Below the pieces are notes generated by a model. It searched no databases. It saw only the letters and a program-made list of their open reading frames with translations, and had not been told where the DNA came from. A DNA stretch of 64,000 nt from an uncultured Chloroflexota bacterium (GTDB lineage Bacteria > Chloroflexota > Dehalococcoidia > GIF9 > AB-539-J10), in NCBI GenBank assembly GCA_903884455.1, contig CAISEW010000016.1:35217-99216 (forward strand). Direction: 5' to 3'. A program made the position numbers and the translations under genes. Positions within the stretch are counted from its first letter, which is position 1. The number at the start of each line of letters is the position of its first letter. Below, piece after piece: positions 60,779 through 64,000 of the stretch.

Positions 60779-61219
60779 TTAGAGGCCAGTTATTCCGCGA
60801 TGAACGAAAGCTAGCACTGCCATAATAAGGAAGATAGCACAAGTCAGCCTAGTCCATCGTTTGCCTGCCTGCATCGCCACTCCAATCATCCCTCCGGTCG
60901 CGGCGAAGAAGAACATCACATAGGGTATCACTGCCCAATTTACACTGCGGAAGTCAACTTGGAGAATGTCATCAACTATTAATTCGAAAAACAAAAACAG
61001 GATCATTAACACGAGCCATACGAAGTAAATCTTGGGCCGGTCTGTTTTGAGCCCAATGACGAACAGGTATATCAGAGGAATGAGAACAAGAGAAGAGGCG
61101 ATACCAATCCAGCGTCCGATTTCGAGCCACCCTAAAATGCGTGCGGTGAACACTGCGATGATCAGAAGCATGTAGACATTTGCCGTTATTGCCCCAACCA
61201 AATTAGCATTCCTCGCCAA
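60779..61219 (-). CDS. Small polytopic membrane protein, paralogue of the next gene
   Basis: A 146-residue protein with four predicted transmembrane helices (for example VYMLLIIAVFTARILGWL, SLVLIPLIYLFVIGL and LVLMILFLFFELIVDDIL) and no recognised family. The central ELIVDDILQVDFRSVNW motif followed by VIPYVMFFFAA aligns with WLLDYVFKINFRENW and LVPYLGLYYAM of the protein at 61345-61785, so the two are diverged tandem paralogues. Confidence 0.75.
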   Translation of the reverse strand: MARNANLVGAITANVYMLLIIAVFTARILGWLEIGRWIGIASSLVLIPLIYLFVIGLKTDRPKIYFVWLVLMILFLFFELIVDDILQVDFRSVNWAVIPYVMFFFAATGGMIGVAMQAGKRWTRLTCAIFLIMAVLAFVHRGITGL

Positions 61220-61344
61220 TACTACCTCCGTATTCTAAAACAAGGCTCCAATTTAACCGTAGCTGCGTCCAATAATAGAGGAGAAATGGTACATCACGCT
61301 TGGCCTACTATCAACTTCACCTATACCCTACTCTAAGTAATACT

Positions 61345-61785
61345 TCATCCACCTATCTTGGGGTGACTCCTTAGGTTCGCGATTATCTGGATAATAAAAA
61401 GGAATAGCATGACGAGTCCCCACACCAAAGAAGTTTTCCATGGCATCACCACAAATCCATAGTTCATTGCGTAGTAGAGACCTAAGTAGGGCACCAGCCA
61501 TTTCCAGTTTCGCTTCCAATTCTCACGAAAATTGATTTTGAAAACATAATCTAACAGCCATTCTAAGAGTATAAAGGCTAGGAAGATCCCCAGAAAGATG
61601 CTATATCGGACTGTTTTCTGTTCTTGTACGACCAAGAAAAACCCATAGGCTGCAGGAATTGCCAAGAGCAGATATACCCATCCGATTCTTTGCAGAATGA
61701 CAGATCTATTCTTCCGAATAAGGAAGATGAAAATCAGAAAGACGCTATTTACCAGTCCGAGGATAAAGAAATACAATTCTAGCAT
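61345..61785 (-). CDS. Small polytopic membrane protein, paralogue of the preceding gene
   Basis: Also 146 residues with four predicted helices (LYFFILGLVNSVFLIFIFLI; IGWVYLLLAIPAAYGFFLVV and others). It shares topology and a central E-x-L-x-D-x-(I/V)-(L/F)-x-(V/I)-(D/N)-FR region with the neighbour at 60779-61219. The gap between them is 125 bases. No functional clue is visible; the acid-and-FR motif between helices 3 and 4 is the only conserved polar feature. Confidence 0.75.
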   Translation of the reverse strand: MLELYFFILGLVNSVFLIFIFLIRKNRSVILQRIGWVYLLLAIPAAYGFFLVVQEQKTVRYSIFLGIFLAFILLEWLLDYVFKINFRENWKRNWKWLVPYLGLYYAMNYGFVVMPWKTSLVWGLVMLFLFIIQIIANLRSHPKIGG

Positions 61786-61821
61786 CTCGAATTATCTCCC
61801 TAAATGTAAAACGATACAGCA

Positions 61822-63051
61822 TCAGGTACTTACTCTATTGACTAGAATCTTTCCGTCCTTAATGACCAGCTTGATTTCTCTCGTATCTCTAATATCCTTC
61901 AGAGGATCTCTGGAAACGGCAATGATATCTGCTAACTTTCCGGACTCAATAGTCCCCAGCTCGTTTGCCTTTCCTAGGTTATCAGCGGCATTTCTTGTCC
62001 CAGCTGTTATCGCTTCCATAGGACTTATCCCTGCCTCTACCATGAGTTCCAGCTCCTTATGAAGACCCTTTCCAATGACCACTCCCGGAGTCCCGGAATC
62101 AGTGCCGGCAGCCATATTCACCCCTGCACTATGCAATATCTTAACAGCCTGCTTTAGGCCGGAAAACACGGCAGGATATGCTTCCTTGTAAGCCCAGGCT
62201 ATAGCCAAGGTCGGGACAAAGAAGGTTCCTTTATCCAGCATCATTTTGACTAGATCATCTTCAAACTCAGTGGAGTCTCCCCCTGGCAGTATCCCATGCT
62301 CGATGCTGTCAGCCCCTGCCTTTATGGCATCCATAGTTTCCTTTGGGCTTCCTGTATGAACCATCAACCTGAGATTGTATTGGTGTGCTTCATCGGCCAG
62401 CACCTCTAGCACATCAAGGGATAGTCTGGGGACTTTGTGAGTAATATCCATAGGGTTAATATCTGAGTAAATAGCCTTGATACAATCGACTCCACCTTCG
62501 ACAAGTCTCCTGACTTCTTCTCTAGCGCTACTAACTTCGGCAATCTGTCTTGTAGCGTTTTTAATGATATAGCGGTTACCCTTGTAAATGGTGCCGGCGG
62601 GATGTCCTCCAGGCGCTGTAATGGTTGGTCCCGGGGCAAATATTCGTGGTCCTACAAGCTTACCAGCGGCAATCTTATCACGAAGCCTGATGATGTGGGG
62701 GTAGTGATCGCCGGCACTTCTTATGGTAGTTACTCCGTTTTCAATAGCTAGCCACCTCCGGTGAGCGTAGTTACGTGAATAATCAAAGAAGAATGAGGCC
62801 ATGTCCTTAAGCGAGACTTTGCCAATTGCTTTTCCTGGCTTATCTACGGTAAGCCCACCGAGATGAAGATGACAATCGATGAGGCCCGGCATAACTGTAA
62901 GTCCCCGCAGGTCGACTACGTTCGTATTATCAGGATAACTAGTCACCAGCCCGACGTTTTTGATGCGATTACCATCAATGATAATGGCCATATTTTCGAT
63001 AGGATCATGTCCGGTACCGTCAATCAATCTAACGTTTGTAAGAGCTAACAC
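61822..63051 (-). CDS. Amidohydrolase family protein (imidazolonepropionase/prolidase-like)
   Basis: A 409-residue metal-dependent hydrolase. The first metal site is HLHLGG in VMPGLIDCHLHLGG, a histidine lies in LRLMVHTGSPKETMDAI, another in SIEHGILPGG, and the catalytic aspartate in MAAGTDSGTPG. The C-terminal NADNLGKANELGTIESGKLAD and the return to the small beta domain are typical. Relatives are dipeptidases such as prolidase or cleave cyclic amides. No signal peptide. The substrate is not determined. Confidence 0.9.
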   Translation of the reverse strand: MLALTNVRLIDGTGHDPIENMAIIIDGNRIKNVGLVTSYPDNTNVVDLRGLTVMPGLIDCHLHLGGLTVDKPGKAIGKVSLKDMASFFFDYSRNYAHRRWLAIENGVTTIRSAGDHYPHIIRLRDKIAAGKLVGPRIFAPGPTITAPGGHPAGTIYKGNRYIIKNATRQIAEVSSAREEVRRLVEGGVDCIKAIYSDINPMDITHKVPRLSLDVLEVLADEAHQYNLRLMVHTGSPKETMDAIKAGADSIEHGILPGGDSTEFEDDLVKMMLDKGTFFVPTLAIAWAYKEAYPAVFSGLKQAVKILHSAGVNMAAGTDSGTPGVVIGKGLHKELELMVEAGISPMEAITAGTRNAADNLGKANELGTIESGKLADIIAVSRDPLKDIRDTREIKLVIKDGKILVNRVST

Positions 63052-63151
63052 TCCGGTGCTCCTGTCATAGTTCTTCCCCGCACAATCTCTCTCTTATACT
63101 GCATATTCTATTCTGGCTAAGTTAGCATATCAAGAAACGATTATTACACTT

Positions 63152-63214
63152 AATTCCAGGGACACCAGACCAGTTAGGCCTGCTACAAGTCAGATATTAT
63201 GTCCCCAGAATACC
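63152..63214 (+). repeat. R1 repeat, full length
   Basis: aattccagggacaccagacc, then agttaggcctgctacaagtc and agatattatgtccccagaat. It lies upstream of both the amidohydrolase gene and the lipoprotein promoter. Confidence 0.92.
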
Positions 63215-63305
63215 ATCACACTAGTGCATCAAGCCTGTCTAAGTTTTTGACGTTTTGTGACTCCTTAACTCTATAGTATGCCTTGGACACCCCACAAAAA
63301 AACTA

Positions 63306-63335
63306 TTGACAATGTCCTAGATAGCGAGTTATAAT
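63306..63335 (+). promoter_or_regulatory. Sigma-70 promoter with consensus boxes, far upstream of the lipoprotein gene
   Basis: TTGACA (63306-63311) and TATAAT (63330-63335) are both perfect matches, with an 18-base spacer. The next convincing start codon is 430 bases downstream. Confidence 0.75.
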
Positions 63336-63341
63336 ACTAAG

Positions 63342-63764
63342 ACATAATGCTATAAGGCTCATATTGGGATGGTGATAAGGGAGTGTAGGTCAGAGATTTT
63401 TGTCAGTGTTCACCAAGTTCAATCTAGCATGTCTAGACATGTAAAGTTTGCTCCTTTTTTCCTGTCGCATCAAAACCAACTCCTCTTTTCTAAACGAAAG
63501 GTTGTTCAAAACCGGTTGCCCGATTTGTTTTACCCCACAAAATCTATGGATTCTGCGGGGACGCCGCGGCTCCCTGCCAAATCGAAAATTTGGCCGGGTG
63601 AGAATCTGTTGCGCGATTTGTGCCTGATACATCAGGGTGGTGTCTTGTTGTTGGGAGAATCCCCACAAATCGGGGCCATGTCTGCTGATGGAGCTTTGAT
63701 AGAGGGGGTGATGTATATGTATTGAGATCTTTGGGAAACTGAAGTATTACAACGGAGGTGAAAT
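63342..63764 (+). promoter_or_regulatory. About 420-base structured 5' leader
   Basis: It contains a perfect 14-base palindrome CATGTCTAGACATG (63428-63441), the hairpin GCCAAAT-cgaaa-ATTTGGC near 63580, CCTGA-taca-TCAGG (63623-63636), and CCCC-acaaat-CGGGG near 63665. The motif CGATTTG and its complement recur, allowing alternative pairings. Reading frames on either strand here (118 and 92 codons) lack ribosome binding sites and are probably not genes. Confidence 0.4.
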
Positions 63765-64000
63765 ATGAAGATGATATTTAAGCCGAGGAAGCACCCTTAT
63801 ATGGCAATGATTGGCATCTTTTTGATTGCGGTAGTCTTAATCGTGGGGGCAGTAAGCTGTGGTGGCGCTACGTACAGTCTTACCATGGCGGCAAATCCTG
63901 TGGGAGGCGGAAACGCAACTGATTTGACTGGTGCCTCACCTTACGCAGCAAACACTGTAGTCAACATAAAAGCAGTAGCCAACACCACCGGAGGCTACCA
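63765..64000 (+). CDS. Lipoprotein or secreted repeat protein, N-terminal part (runs past window end)
   Basis: An open frame from the ATG at 63765 behind ggaggtgaaat runs to the window edge. It starts MKMIFKPRKHPYMAMIGIFL and continues with a hydrophobic stretch ending GAVSCGG, a lipobox-like signal peptide cleavage site. The mature part has YSLTMAANPVGGGNATDLTG and then TVVNIKAVANTTGGY, a sequence style of bacterial beta-strand repeats (InlB B-repeat or Flg_new-like domains) found on cell-surface proteins. Its length and further domains are unknown. The gene is preceded by the long leader described above. Confidence 0.75.
   Translation, partial: MKMIFKPRKHPYMAMIGIFLIAVVLIVGAVSCGGATYSLTMAANPVGGGNATDLTGASPYAANTVVNIKAVANTTGGY

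Noticed and set aside
63369..63725. Plus-strand frame of 118 codons and an overlapping minus-strand frame of 92 codons
   Set aside because: Neither has a ribosome binding site, domain or typical composition; the region looks like a structured leader.

Overview
The window looks like a chromosomal segment of an uncultured, mainly anaerobic bacterium, most likely a Chloroflexota of the Dehalococcoidia type. This is inferred from gene content: a zinc-ribbon MscL, a RecG with an extra N-terminal region, a Zn-type L28 beside a FakA/YloV homologue and recG, the stress proteins of anaerobes (rubrerythrin, flavodiiron protein, high-molecular-weight rubredoxin, desulforedoxin), and abundant REP-like palindromes. 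No rRNA, tRNA, CRISPR array or complete insertion sequence was recognised.

Layout. 1-5.7 kb: mscL (truncated by the window edge), a histidine phosphatase, a DUF151 nuclease-family protein and a dprA-topA-aroQ operon. 5.8-10.6 kb: envelope genes, namely small membrane proteins, a membrane protein with three YNPP-type repeats, a large anchored protein with FN3 and IPT/TIG domains, and a small secreted protein with a long leader. 11-18 kb: hisA and hisI, a fused CoA-transferase, a macrodomain protein, ychF, holA and a PPC/DUF296 protein. 18.3-21 kb: a large AAA/STAND-like ATPase flanked by copies of a repeat here called R1. 21-26.8 kb: a radical SAM protein, a coiled-coil protein, tilS (carrying in-frame REP insertions), a lone Smr domain, a second histidine phosphatase and an M48 protease. 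26.8-38 kb: an oxygen, NO and metal stress island, all on the minus strand: glutaredoxin, thioredoxin reductase, desulforedoxin, ferritin-like protein, SufC-SufB, flavin reductase-rubredoxin (Hrb type), PAS protein, flavodiiron protein, superoxide dismutase, CopA, YHS protein, rubrerythrin, Rieske protein and a duplicated small protein. 38.3-49.8 kb: argS, an SDR, recG, a fakA-like gene, rpmB, rpe, argH, an MFS transporter and hicBA.

50-64 kb is accessory in character. Single genes (two alpha/beta hydrolases, a DUF362 ferredoxin protein, a DUF262/HNH nuclease, an LCAT-like lipase, rpoD, paired membrane proteins, an amidohydrolase, a lipoprotein) are separated by R1 repeats. A composite segment of about 0.6 kb occurs twice here. 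It carries a promoter followed by a structured RNA-like sequence whose two ends are complementary, and it has no adjacent gene that it would obviously control. This orphan RNA-like element and the R1 family are the strongest candidates for something undescribed.

All functional calls rest on motifs and family knowledge read by eye. No database search was run.
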